This document shows, piece after piece, positions 1 to 7,295 of a stretch of 36,447 nt of DNA. The first letter of the stretch is position 1. Every line of letters starts with the position of its first letter. The DNA lies in the NCBI GenBank assembly GCA_016290595.1, contig JAEEUR010000015.1, forward strand, positions 1-36,447, in the 5' to 3' direction. The DNA comes from Lachnospiraceae bacterium. GTDB taxonomy: Bacteria; Bacillota; Clostridia; Lachnospirales; Lachnospiraceae. The notes under the pieces were generated by a model, which ran no database searches, was not told the origin of the DNA, and saw nothing but the letters and a program-made list of their open reading frames with translations. The position numbers and the translations under genes are program-made.

Positions 1-580
1 CGGTATAGCGGCCGCCCGGCGAAAGCGCCGTGCGGAAAACAAGATAGCCATCTTCCTGCGTGCAGTCCGGCTGCCAGGCGCCCGCCTTCTCCGCATTCCA
101 GCAGATCACGAGCTCATCTACCGAAAAATCGTCAAACCAGGCCGGGGTAAAGGTATAAACGGTCTCCCCCGCCACCCATTTGTCGATCTGATACATGTTG
201 TCCTGGACCATGGAGAATTCGATCGTGACGGTCTCGTTCTTTTTGTATCCGCGGTCCAGATAGATAGCGAGCGAGCTGCCGTTATCCTCAATACGCTTCA
301 CGCTTTTGCTCAGCGCCTGAAGATCCGAGTGATGGCTGTTCGGTACGCCGAGATTGATCCAGGTCAGTTTTTCCGAACCGCCGCCGTCATACAGGACTTT
401 CCACTCAATATGGTAGGTCATGAAGAGCGAAGCGTCGTCGTTCACGTCGATCCGGACCGTAAAATTCAGGATCTCATCGGTCGCCGCCGCCTGAGCGGGC
501 CGGACCGAAAACAGGATCCCGGCCAGCAGGAGTACGGTCAGCAGCAGGCCTAAAACCGTTCTTTTCCCTGTGTTCTTCAT
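1..580 (-). CDS. Secreted protein of unknown function, C-terminus cut by window edge
   Basis: The reading frame runs from an ATG at 580 to the window edge and gives the first 193 residues. Residues 1-32 form a clear Sec signal peptide: basic start (KNTGKR), a leucine-rich core, and an AQA-type cleavage site near residue 31. The mature part begins with a beta-rich region (residues about 35-190) of the kind seen in extracytoplasmic proteins of Clostridia, with no enzyme motif I recognise. The ribosome site AAGGAGG lies 8 bases before the ATG. The start codon shares one base with the stop of the upstream radical SAM gene (TGATG), so translation is coupled. From memory, relatives with this N-terminal region can end in a Cys-rich tail, but that part is not in the window. 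Function is not known. Confidence 0.8.
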   Translation of the reverse strand, partial: MKNTGKRTVLGLLLTVLLLAGILFSVRPAQAAATDEILNFTVRIDVNDDASLFMTYHIEWKVLYDGGGSEKLTWINLGVPNSHHSDLQALSKSVKRIEDNGSSLAIYLDRGYKKNETVTIEFSMVQDNMYQIDKWVAGETVYTFTPAWFDDFSVDELVICWNAEKAGAWQPDCTQEDGYLVFRTALSPGGRYT

Positions 581-1977
581 CAGCAGTACCTCCTTAACGG
601 ACACTCGCCCGTCATTTCAGACGAGAAGCTGCGGCGCTCCGTGCAGACGGCGCTGTCCCAGATCCCCGCCCAGTCATCCGTCAGCATATTGCCGAGCGGA
701 GCATCGGAGAGCCAGCTCTGGCAGGGTACGACGTTCCCGCCCGGCGTTATCGCCATGTTCGAGAGGCAGGCGCCGCAGGACGGGGAGGGGATATTCAGTT
801 CTTCGAAAACCTCCGGCCGGATCCAGCCGGGCGAGGTAAAGGCGATCTCCATCCCGTTGGCGTGGCAGTAGGCAACCGCTTCCCGCAGGATCGCTTCCAG
901 CTCTTCACCGGTCAGCTGCAGGCGTTCGGAAGCATCCTGCGCCGCGTTGCCGGTCGTGATCAGCCCCGAGCAGGTCACGTAGATGACGCCCTTCTCATGC
1001 AGGTATTCCAGCGTTTTCACGTAGTCCCGGTTCAGCGTGCAGAGCGGGGTGTTGATGCTGACGGAAAGCCCTTCCGCGAGCGCGTTGTCGATGCCGGCCG
1101 CCGTGTTGTCGAACTGCGGCGCCCCGACCAGCCGGTTATGCACGGCCGGATCCTCGGAGTAAAACGTGATCTGGACGCTGTCCAGCTCCGCGTCGTGGAG
1201 TTTTTTGCAGTATTCGGGCGTCAGCTTGATGCCGTTCGTATTCAGACGCGAAATGAACCAGCGCGCATAGCGGATCAGTTCGAACAGATCCTCCCGCATG
1301 GTCGGCTCACCGCCGGTGAAGGTCACCTGCGGGATCCCGGCCGCACGGCACTTGTCGAGGATCTTCTTCCACTCCTCCGTTCCCAGCTCCGCTTCGTCGG
1401 AGAGCTGCTGGCCCGCCGCATAGCAGTGCACGCACTTCTGATTGCAGTGCCAGCGGCCGTCCTTCGTCATGGCGCTGACCATTACGTCCATGCGGTGCGG
1501 CGCGTTCATGTACTCCGCGTATTCCCCGATATTCATGTAGTGGATATCGGTCGTGACCTGTTCACGGTACGCAATCTGCTTCATGGTCGTGTAAATCTGA
1601 ATGATGTCTTCCTGAATGCGCTTCTTCGAAAAGACCGGGATGATCCGCTTCACGTTTTCGGCGGTCTTATCCAGAATGCTCTGGATCTCCTCCGGACCGA
1701 TCGCCTGGCCGTCGTAATGATTCGTCTCGCGGATCATTTCGGCCAGGATGACGGCAAACGCAAAATTCACCGGCACGATATCGGTGCCGTTGATGATCGC
1801 AATGCTGGGGTTCAGCGCGTTCTCTTCTTTTTTCGGCGGGATCAGATGGATCCGGATGACGCCGGGGCCGCGCGGATTGAGCGTCGTGTGCAGGACCTGG
1901 TTGAACGTATCATCCATATACGCTTCGATCTGCCGGACGGTTTTCGTCTTTCTGAACAATTTCGGTACGGGTATCAT
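580..1977 (-). CDS. Radical SAM/SPASM domain enzyme (probable peptide or protein maturase)
   Basis: This 465-residue protein has the 4Fe-4S/SAM motif CNQKCVHC (C178, C182, C185), followed by FTGGEPTMRE, the usual glycine-rich SAM-binding segment. The C-terminal quarter is a SPASM-type region with cysteines in SPSCGACLSN, VVPCQSW, AVCTERR and the final GECPLRRYC; the last residue is itself a cysteine. SPASM enzymes usually modify ribosomal peptides or proteins. About 160 residues precede the radical SAM core. Part of that (about 65-125) could be a PqqD-like peptide-recognition fold, which is only a guess. I chose the ATG at 1977 because AGGAGG lies five bases upstream; the longer open frame has no such site. 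The gene follows the methyltransferase-GNAT fusion by 73 bases and overlaps the secreted protein gene, its likely substrate. Confidence 0.88.
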   Translation of the reverse strand: MIPVPKLFRKTKTVRQIEAYMDDTFNQVLHTTLNPRGPGVIRIHLIPPKKEENALNPSIAIINGTDIVPVNFAFAVILAEMIRETNHYDGQAIGPEEIQSILDKTAENVKRIIPVFSKKRIQEDIIQIYTTMKQIAYREQVTTDIHYMNIGEYAEYMNAPHRMDVMVSAMTKDGRWHCNQKCVHCYAAGQQLSDEAELGTEEWKKILDKCRAAGIPQVTFTGGEPTMREDLFELIRYARWFISRLNTNGIKLTPEYCKKLHDAELDSVQITFYSEDPAVHNRLVGAPQFDNTAAGIDNALAEGLSVSINTPLCTLNRDYVKTLEYLHEKGVIYVTCSGLITTGNAAQDASERLQLTGEELEAILREAVAYCHANGMEIAFTSPGWIRPEVFEELNIPSPSCGACLSNMAITPGGNVVPCQSWLSDAPLGNMLTDDWAGIWDSAVCTERRSFSSEMTGECPLRRYC

Positions 1978-2050
1978 GCTTACCTCCTGAATCGGTTTAT
2001 TGAACGGGAGCCGTTGTCTTTCAAAGCGGGATCCGCTGCGGACGCCGCGC

Positions 2051-3373
2051 TCAGACGAACTCCATATAAACGTGCTGATCCGTGCGGCCGTATTCGCGGA
2101 AGCCGCATTTCTCATAGACGTGGATCGCGCGGGCGTTTGCGGGATTGGTCCGCAGGAAGACCCGCGCCAGACCGAGTTCCTGCAGGCAGTATCGGACCAT
2201 GGCCGGAACGGCTTCCGTTCCGTATCCTTTGTTCTGCATTTCTGCGGTGATGGCGATCCCCAGCTCTCCCTCGGAGCCTGACAGGTCCACTAATTCGATA
2301 TTGCCGATGAAGCGTCCGCTTTCCTTTTCCAGCATGGAGAAAACGACGGCTTTCTCCGCCAGTTTCTTCTGCACCCAGCGGCGCTCCTGCTCTTCGGTAA
2401 AGGTCTTGTGCAGGCCGCCGATGAAGCGGTTGACGTTCTCGTAATCGTTGACCATCGTCAGATAATCCTGCACCAGAAGCTCCGACACCTCGGTAAAGCT
2501 GATCCTGTCAGATTCAAATATCTGCTTCACTTGTTTTTCGGCGGCTTTACGCTTCCGGCAGATATACAGCAGATGATTCGTGGCGCCCAGGAGCTCTCTC
2601 TTCTCCGCAATATTCAGATACCACGCCGCAAAGGCGTCAAAGTCCTCATCCGAGAGGCAGAAATCCGGGCGCTTTTCGATCGGCTCCAGCAGGCCGTCCG
2701 TTCCGGCCGTCGTGATCCGGTCGACGATTTTATCCGTAAACAGCGCTTCGAACTCCGCTACGTCGTAGCCGGTAAAGAGCTGCTCTTTGAAGTGCTTCAC
2801 CTTTCCGTCTTCCGTGAAGTTTTCTTCCTGCCCGGCAGCCCAGTTTCCGTAGAAGTAATTGGCGTACATGACGGCATACACGGAGATAAAGGCGAACAGC
2901 AGCACGCCGCCCGGCTTTGTTACGCGGACCGCCTCGTCGATCGCCCGCTGCACCTCTTCCGGCTCATACAGATGATACATCGGGCCCAGGACCAGGGTCA
3001 CGTCGAAGCTGTCATCCTGCAGCATATTTAGATCCGTCGCGTCGCCCTGGAAAGAACGGAGCGTATCCAGACTCCGGCTTTTTTCCCGAAGGACCGCGAG
3101 ATTTTTTTCCACGAGTTCCACGGCGGTGACCTCCATGCCCTCCCCGGCCAGCGCGATGGAATACCGGCCCGTTCCGGCGCCGATCTCCAGCACCTTCGCG
3201 CCGGGCTTTGCAAAGCGGTGAATATAGTTCATGGTGGTGCGGTATTCCAGCTGACCGTGCCGGTTCTTCCCGAGCCGCGCGTCCTCATCGATCTGCTGAT
3301 AGAATCCGCTCACGATCTCCTTCCGGCTGCGGCCCGAATACTGTTTATTGAACTCTTCAAAATCAAAAGGCAT
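2051..3373 (-). CDS. Class I SAM methyltransferase fused to a GNAT acetyltransferase
   Basis: This 440-residue protein joins two enzymes. Residues about 35-240 are a class I methyltransferase with motif I VLEIGAGTGRYS (61-72), an acidic end of strand 2 (TAVEL) and a DVTLVLGPMYHL segment typical of small-molecule methyltransferases. Residues about 275-440 are a RimJ/RimL-like GNAT domain with the acetyl-CoA loop QNKGYGTEA and the C-terminal NARAIHVYEKCGF motif. Substrates cannot be read from the sequence. The ATG at 3373 is preferred over one 21 codons upstream because GGAGG lies just before it. It is the first gene of a likely three-gene operon with the radical SAM enzyme and the secreted protein. 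Confidence 0.85.
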   Translation of the reverse strand: MPFDFEEFNKQYSGRSRKEIVSGFYQQIDEDARLGKNRHGQLEYRTTMNYIHRFAKPGAKVLEIGAGTGRYSIALAGEGMEVTAVELVEKNLAVLREKSRSLDTLRSFQGDATDLNMLQDDSFDVTLVLGPMYHLYEPEEVQRAIDEAVRVTKPGGVLLFAFISVYAVMYANYFYGNWAAGQEENFTEDGKVKHFKEQLFTGYDVAEFEALFTDKIVDRITTAGTDGLLEPIEKRPDFCLSDEDFDAFAAWYLNIAEKRELLGATNHLLYICRKRKAAEKQVKQIFESDRISFTEVSELLVQDYLTMVNDYENVNRFIGGLHKTFTEEQERRWVQKKLAEKAVVFSMLEKESGRFIGNIELVDLSGSEGELGIAITAEMQNKGYGTEAVPAMVRYCLQELGLARVFLRTNPANARAIHVYEKCGFREYGRTDQHVYMEFV

Positions 3374-3415
3374 CCTTACTTCCTCCGTTCCGGGATCCGC
3401 CGCATAGTTGTTGGT

Positions 3416-3421
3416 ATTATA
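3416..3421 (-). promoter_or_regulatory. Extended -10 promoter of the methyltransferase-GNAT operon
   Basis: On the minus strand TGGTATAAT gives a perfect -10 box with the extended TG, 42 bases before the chosen start codon. No good -35 box lies at 16-18 bases, as is common for extended -10 promoters. Confidence 0.55.
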
Positions 3422-3528
3422 CCACAAGATCGGCAAATGCGGAAGATTCTACTGTAACACAATATAATGCCCAACATTCCTGTTTTCCGTTTTATGCTCC
3501 ACAAACAGTAATATGTCGGTCTGCCAGA

Positions 3529-4026
3529 TCAACTCTTTTCTCTTATAACATGAACGATCTGCAAACCGTCGCTTTCGAATCCTTTGCATACGATCCTGTA
3601 ACGAATCGGAATGGCAGTAAAGAAAAATTGAAAAAAGTTGAAAGCCAGAAGGAAGCTGGATACCGTGAACAGAATCTCATAAAGGCTGCTCTCATGCTGA
3701 ATTAGCCCAATCATGCAGAAGCGAATGATCCCGTACAGAACGGTCAGCAGCAAAGACATGGCAGGCCCGCCTGCAAGCATCATGATCTTTTCTTTATTTG
3801 TTTTTGCATCTTCCCCGGGAACGAAATACCCCCCTACGGGAATTAAGCGAAAGACATATTGGGGTGTGCTGATAATCTTGGGTCCGGATCCCGCAATTAT
3901 CTTCCATTCTGCTTTTCCCGTGGAAATCCGATATCCTAATGCATGACCCAATTCATGGAAAAAAACAGATATAAGACAAAGAAGCCAAATAAGAAGGATT
4001 GTTACAAAGTAATACATGGGATGCAT
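3529..4026 (-). CDS. Small M50-family (site-2 type) membrane metallopeptidase
   Basis: The 165-residue product is mostly membrane helices. Residues 23-30 (FHELGHAL) hold the zinc-binding HExxH motif inside the first hydrophobic stretch, and the C-terminal IP...SDG segment (about 141-155) matches the second site-2 protease motif that supplies the aspartate ligand. A LIPVGGYF segment is also typical of M50 proteins. There is no PDZ or CBS domain, so this is a minimal form. The site AGAGG lies upstream of the ATG at 4026. The gene and its flanks are much AT-richer than the core genes and lie beside an integrase remnant, so it is probably left over from an older integrated element. Natural substrate unknown. 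Confidence 0.75.
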   Translation of the reverse strand: MHPMYYFVTILLIWLLCLISVFFHELGHALGYRISTGKAEWKIIAGSGPKIISTPQYVFRLIPVGGYFVPGEDAKTNKEKIMMLAGGPAMSLLLTVLYGIIRFCMIGLIQHESSLYEILFTVSSFLLAFNFFQFFFTAIPIRYRIVCKGFESDGLQIVHVIREKS

Positions 4027-4108
4027 AACGGTTTACCTCTGCAAAATGAGTTTTAACAACATCTCCACAAGTTCCGGGGGCGAGGTCTTTTGTTTCCCGA
4101 CAACTCGT

Positions 4109-4114
4109 ATCATA
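4109..4114 (-). promoter_or_regulatory. Possible extended -10 promoter for the M50 gene
   Basis: TGGTATGAT on the minus strand is an extended -10 box 83 bases before the start codon. No convincing -35 box was found. Confidence 0.35.
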
Positions 4115-4185
4115 CCATAAGCCGGCCTGTTTCGGAAGATGTTACAGTCTCATCATTTCTTTGACGATTCAGTCTGTTGTTTTGT

Positions 4186-4260
4186 AAGGCCAAATACGAA
4201 AACGGCAGAAAACTCGCCATTGCCCGGACTGATTTCCTGTCGTTTGCCTCTTTAGGTTGA
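4186..4260 (+). pseudogene. 3' remnant of a tyrosine integrase gene (last 24 codons)
   Basis: The frame reads KAKYENGRKLAIARTDFLSF and four more residues, then TGA. It matches the last 24 residues (404-427) of the intact integrase at 8492-9775 at 18 of 24 positions. Similarity stops abruptly at 4186, so the rest of the gene, including the catalytic Tyr, is gone. As in the intact copy, the stop is followed by paired GTAAC(TC) motifs (4262-4266 and 4272-4278), a hairpin and the 29-bp att core. This marks an older, related element once inserted at the same tRNA gene. Confidence 0.85.
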
Positions 4261-4297
4261 CGTAACCGTACGTAACTCCCGCTAAAACATCAAAAAA

Positions 4298-4313
4298 CCG
4301 CGTATCTACGCGG
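4298..4313. terminator. Bidirectional hairpin terminator after the integrase remnant
   Basis: CCGCGTA and TACGCGG pair around a two-base loop, with an A-run on one side and TTTT on the other. It occupies the same place as the hairpin at 9809-9833 next to the tRNA, but the stem bases differ. Confidence 0.65.
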
Positions 4314-4314
4314 C

Positions 4315-4343
4315 TTTTCGGAGTGGAGCATAGGGGGATCGAA
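4315..4343. repeat. att core copy, distal end of the integrative element
   Basis: These 29 bases are identical to 9830-9858. In that copy, 20 of the bases are the 3' end of the tRNA-Ala gene (acceptor strand and part of the T arm) and nine lie just past it. The match ends inside the T loop, so this is a partial tRNA 3' end copy of the kind made by integration at a tRNA gene. Confidence 0.9.
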
Positions 4344-4427
4344 ATCGAACATTCGTTCGATTATCGTTGGCGAAATCAACCTTCAGATGACATCAAACGG
4401 ATTCAAACTAAACTAAAATACTGCAGA

Positions 4428-4485
4428 AAGGAGGCTCCGGCGATTCCACTTCTTTCTGGGAGGTAACTCGAGGGAGGTAACTCAT
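4428..4485. repeat. Copy 1 of a 42-bp repeat with paired GTAACTC motifs
   Basis: Positions 4428-4469 are identical, base for base, to 5703-5744. Both are followed by a second GTAACTC after seven bases, giving motifs at 4463-4469 and 4477-4483. The motif overlaps the stop codon of the minus-strand gene that starts at 5606. Similar paired GTAACTC motifs follow the integrase stop (9777-9792), so these may be arm-type binding sites for the integrase; that role is inferred. Confidence 0.88.
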
Positions 4486-5606
4486 TTAGACTCATATATT
4501 TCATATCCCCTGATTATGCCATACAAGCGGAGAGGAAATGGTTTGCCGTTTATCGTAACAGTATCTGCTTTTTCTTCCCATGTGAGCAGAAAGCATTTTT
4601 CTTGGTCGATAATATCACCCTTGACGCGTTGTTTTGCAAGCATCTTTCCTTGTGCATCTATCCAAGCAAATGTTGTCGCTTCGTTATATATCAGCATTCG
4701 CCCTTTCTCATCAAAGCCAAGTCCCCAAAAGCCACTCGGGAGCTTAACAGTTTTTCCGGAATATGGTGCAGGCGCGTTTTCGGAAAACACAAGCCGATCA
4801 GGATAGAACTGGTTTTCAAATAGAGGATTCTTGTTTCTGCTCTCATTATAATGCTGATCTGTACCGTTTTTCAGCATTTCCTTATCAGTAATAAAATTGA
4901 GTTTTCCGTCCCTGAATTGCACCGGGAACTCTGGTGTACCAGTATGTTTTTCTTTTGCATACAGCCAGTAGTGTTTATTAAAAACCCATAGGTACCCGTC
5001 ATTCTTGTGATATTTGCCATGCCAGTCTCCGTATGATAACACCCCGTCAAGTTCGAACAATAAGCGTACCTGTATCGGCGCCTTTTTCCCGGCAGGCGCT
5101 TTGATTTCCGCTTCGTACTGCAGAAATAATCGATTGCTTCGTTTACAGGATAAATCTTCATCACCTTCCTCGATTGCCTCGGGAAGCAGCAATAGTTTGA
5201 CACCAAAGAATTCTTCAAGAAGTCGAATCTTAAAGTCTATATCTGTACAAGAGAGTATTTTTATCAAGCGCTTTCTGTAGCTTTCTTCCAAGCCCACTAA
5301 CGCAGGCACTTTAGATATTTTTTTATCCGAGAAGCAATTATATGCTGCAGCTGTTTTTCCGTCAGTGAATAACGCAAAGCTGATTTCATCCTCATCATAG
5401 ACAAAAAACCACAGGACGGATTGCTGCAACTCCTTTGACAGTTTCCGGGCAATAGTACACGACTTTTCCGGATCACTCAATCTATTCATGTTTTCTGTGT
5501 CAGGAAGCATCGTCTGCCAACCGTCTGACCATGAAACAAATACGCCTGATTTATATGAGACAGGTGTGTTGCTGAGAATATGTATGCTTCCGAATGTGAT
5601 TGCCAT
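4482..5606 (-). CDS. Conserved-looking protein of unknown function, element cargo
   Basis: This 374-residue soluble protein has no signal peptide or membrane helix. The first half (1-170) contains FVSWSDGWQT, SCTIARKLSKELQQ and an acidic LLPEAIEEGDEDL stretch. The second half (about 180-374) is rich in Trp, Tyr and Gly and predicted beta strands, ending with short repeating units such as GFWGLGFDEKGRML and TTFAWIDAQGKML that resemble beta-propeller or WG-type blades. I recall similar uncharacterised proteins in Clostridia, sometimes as multiple paralogues, but assign no function; an immunity or regulatory role is possible. AGGAG lies eight bases before the ATG at 5606. The gene sits between two copies of a repeat and is AT-rich. 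Confidence 0.75.
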   Translation of the reverse strand: MAITFGSIHILSNTPVSYKSGVFVSWSDGWQTMLPDTENMNRLSDPEKSCTIARKLSKELQQSVLWFFVYDEDEISFALFTDGKTAAAYNCFSDKKISKVPALVGLEESYRKRLIKILSCTDIDFKIRLLEEFFGVKLLLLPEAIEEGDEDLSCKRSNRLFLQYEAEIKAPAGKKAPIQVRLLFELDGVLSYGDWHGKYHKNDGYLWVFNKHYWLYAKEKHTGTPEFPVQFRDGKLNFITDKEMLKNGTDQHYNESRNKNPLFENQFYPDRLVFSENAPAPYSGKTVKLPSGFWGLGFDEKGRMLIYNEATTFAWIDAQGKMLAKQRVKGDIIDQEKCFLLTWEEKADTVTINGKPFPLRLYGIIRGYEIYESK

Positions 5607-5702
5607 AGCTGATTCTCCTGATGCCTTTTTCCATGTTAGTCAAATCTTAATATCTGCTCGCCCGAATTTCTGCTTATCTGAGCATCGAGTGGCTTTTCAT
5701 AT

Positions 5703-5760
5703 AAGGAGGCTCCGGCGATTCCACTTCTTTCTGGGAGGTAACTCAGGAAAGGTAACTCAT
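5703..5760. repeat. Copy 2 of the 42-bp repeat with paired GTAACTC motifs
   Basis: Identical to 4428-4469 over 5703-5744, followed by a second GTAACTC at 5752-5758 that overlaps the stop codon of the next minus-strand gene. The two copies are 1275 bases apart in direct orientation and bracket exactly one gene. No att core lies beside this copy. Confidence 0.88.
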
Positions 5761-6854
5761 GCTTTTGCGCCACCGTCTGACTCGTACCACTTTCGCAACT
5801 CCTTCATAAACAAAACGATGCGATCTTTCTCTTCATGGGTATTTGTCTGAATGTTGTGTATAGTGTGAGCCAGTAAGTGCCCATGTTTAGAATAAAACTT
5901 CTGCCAGGATTTATTGTCAGAAGATTCATTGCAGTCAAACAGATCCAGGCTCCAAAGAAAACCTCGAAAGAAACTATCCAGTCGGAAGGAGTTGACTGTT
6001 CCTATCAATAGCGCCAACCTGTTTTCATACTGGAGCAAAAGTTCGGGTATATGATTGCAGTTCCAGGAGCCTGAATGGAACGGAAGTAATTGTGGCTCAT
6101 TGTAAAGGTCAGGCCGGTATTCCTGTAACAACTCGAAAAACTTGGAAAAAGCATCTTCGTCTGTATAATTTTCTTCCAGTGCACTTAACCAATTGATTAC
6201 GATATACTTGCTTTTCTTTTCTTCTTCACCGCATAGCTCACGTATTATTTGCTCATATTCTGTTCTTGCCAGCGGCTTTGGAATAACGGACATTTTCTTA
6301 TCTATCACGTCCCAATTAAAAACCTTATATCGTCGGCAGACAAAAGCATGAAACGGTCCGCGCCATGCCAAGTCATATCCTAGTGTGTCACACAATGAAC
6401 TGCCCAAGCCCAATAAAAAAGGCTCAAAGATTTGTAAAGAATCCCTTTCGAAAAGCGTCTGTTTTTCACGGAACACTTTCCACAAAACCTTGACTTCTGT
6501 TTCCGTTTTCGTCTCTTCTGCGTACTCATCCAACCATTGAATCAAACCGATAATATGTCGATTGAATTCACCCAGTTCATCTGCCGGGATCCATAATTCC
6601 TGATGATAGCTGCTGCCGACGGTATGCACTTCAAAACGAGAGATGTATTCGTCATCGATCTCAAAACAGAGGACGTATCCCTTATGATCCTCGTTGTATT
6701 TGGCATTCCATTTATAAGCAATTTCCCGGGCGTACTTTTCATTCAGAACAGGATAAAAGATCGGCTGTTCGGGTAAACGAGGAGGGAAAGCCTTCCAACC
6801 GCTTTGCTCAATCAGCTTCAGTTCTGCTGTGCCTACTGGCCTGTATAGAATCAT
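5757..6854 (-). CDS. ADP-ribosyltransferase-like N-terminal domain fused to an unknown C-terminal domain
   Basis: Residues 1-105 of this 365-residue protein match, from memory, a family of about 120-residue stand-alone proteins that databases label ADP-ribosylation/crystallin J1. Landmarks are LYRPVG (R5), FPPRLPEQPIFYPVLNE (23-39), and YHQELWIPADEL (83-94, with E86). An Arg near the start, an aromatic pair, and a late Glu would fit an ADP-ribosyltransferase fold, but activity is not shown. Residues about 110-365 are an added, unrecognised mostly helical region. I chose the ATG at 6854: it overlaps the stop of the upstream gene as ATGA and has AGGTGG five bases before it. A GTG three codons earlier is possible. 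The two genes are surely co-translated. Confidence 0.78.
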   Translation of the reverse strand: MILYRPVGTAELKLIEQSGWKAFPPRLPEQPIFYPVLNEKYAREIAYKWNAKYNEDHKGYVLCFEIDDEYISRFEVHTVGSSYHQELWIPADELGEFNRHIIGLIQWLDEYAEETKTETEVKVLWKVFREKQTLFERDSLQIFEPFLLGLGSSLCDTLGYDLAWRGPFHAFVCRRYKVFNWDVIDKKMSVIPKPLARTEYEQIIRELCGEEEKKSKYIVINWLSALEENYTDEDAFSKFFELLQEYRPDLYNEPQLLPFHSGSWNCNHIPELLLQYENRLALLIGTVNSFRLDSFFRGFLWSLDLFDCNESSDNKSWQKFYSKHGHLLAHTIHNIQTNTHEEKDRIVLFMKELRKWYESDGGAKA

Positions 6855-7231
6855 TCGGACCACCTACTGTTTAATAATTCACTTACCCGCGCTACTGGAA
6901 AAACATCTTCAATCGGTTCGATTTTGTATACCCGCTTGTCCAAGACAGTTGCGCCGGTCAAATTCAGATATTCTTCCGCAATTTTCTGATCGATAATTAT
7001 TTTTCCCTTTCCTGCCCAGTGCCGGTCCTGGCCGTTCTTCTTGATACCGGAAATCCAGTATTCTTCTCCGCTCTCGACATCGATATAATTGCCTGCTATC
7101 CCATTATACTTTTGAAAGGCGTGATCATTAAAGTAAACTGTTCTGCCGGACTTTGAAGCCTTGACTTTCCCGATCCAGGCCGGTCCGTCATCATGATAAC
7201 CTGTTTTCAGTTCGATATAGCGGATATCCAT
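6851..7231 (-). CDS. Small protein of unknown function, partner of the ADP-ribosyltransferase-like gene
   Basis: The 126-residue soluble protein contains GPAWIGKV, SGRTVYFNDHAF, a SGEEYWISGIKKNGQDRHW segment and a C-terminal EPIEDVFPVARVSEL. From memory it belongs to a widespread small family that databases often mislabel as 1-deoxyxylulose-5-phosphate synthase; it is far too short for that enzyme and has no thiamine-binding motif. It is first in a two-gene operon and overlaps the next gene by four bases. No good ribosome site precedes the ATG at 7231, but a five-codon open frame with a strong site ends ten bases upstream, so translation may restart from it. The two-gene layout would fit a toxin-antitoxin or defence pair, which is a guess. 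Confidence 0.78.
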   Translation of the reverse strand: MDIRYIELKTGYHDDGPAWIGKVKASKSGRTVYFNDHAFQKYNGIAGNYIDVESGEEYWISGIKKNGQDRHWAGKGKIIIDQKIAEEYLNLTGATVLDKRVYKIEPIEDVFPVARVSELLNSRWSE

Positions 7232-7241
7232 AGTGTCTGTT

Positions 7242-7259
7242 TTACTTTTTCCCCGTCAT
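7242..7259 (-). other. Five-codon leader open frame (MTGKK) before the cargo operon
   Basis: ATG ACG GGG AAA AAG TAA follows AAGGGAG at six bases, a much better ribosome site than that of the 126-residue gene, whose ATG lies ten bases after this stop. It could feed ribosomes to the main gene by re-initiation. It is short enough to be chance. Confidence 0.3.
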
Positions 7260-7295
7260 TTTGGACTCCCTTGTTATGTTCGGAAGGCATCATAA

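Noticed and set aside
5640-5702. A third att core next to the second 42-bp repeat
   Set aside because: GAGTGG and CTTTTC occur here but not in core order; no match of useful length to the 29-bp core.
6855-6863. GTG start for the ADP-ribosyltransferase-like gene at 6863
   Set aside because: The ATG at 6854 has a ribosome site and an ATGA overlap and gives the family-like MILYRPVG start.
6851-7231. 1-deoxyxylulose-5-phosphate synthase
   Set aside because: This label is often given to the family, but a 126-residue protein without thiamine motifs cannot be that enzyme of about 620 residues.
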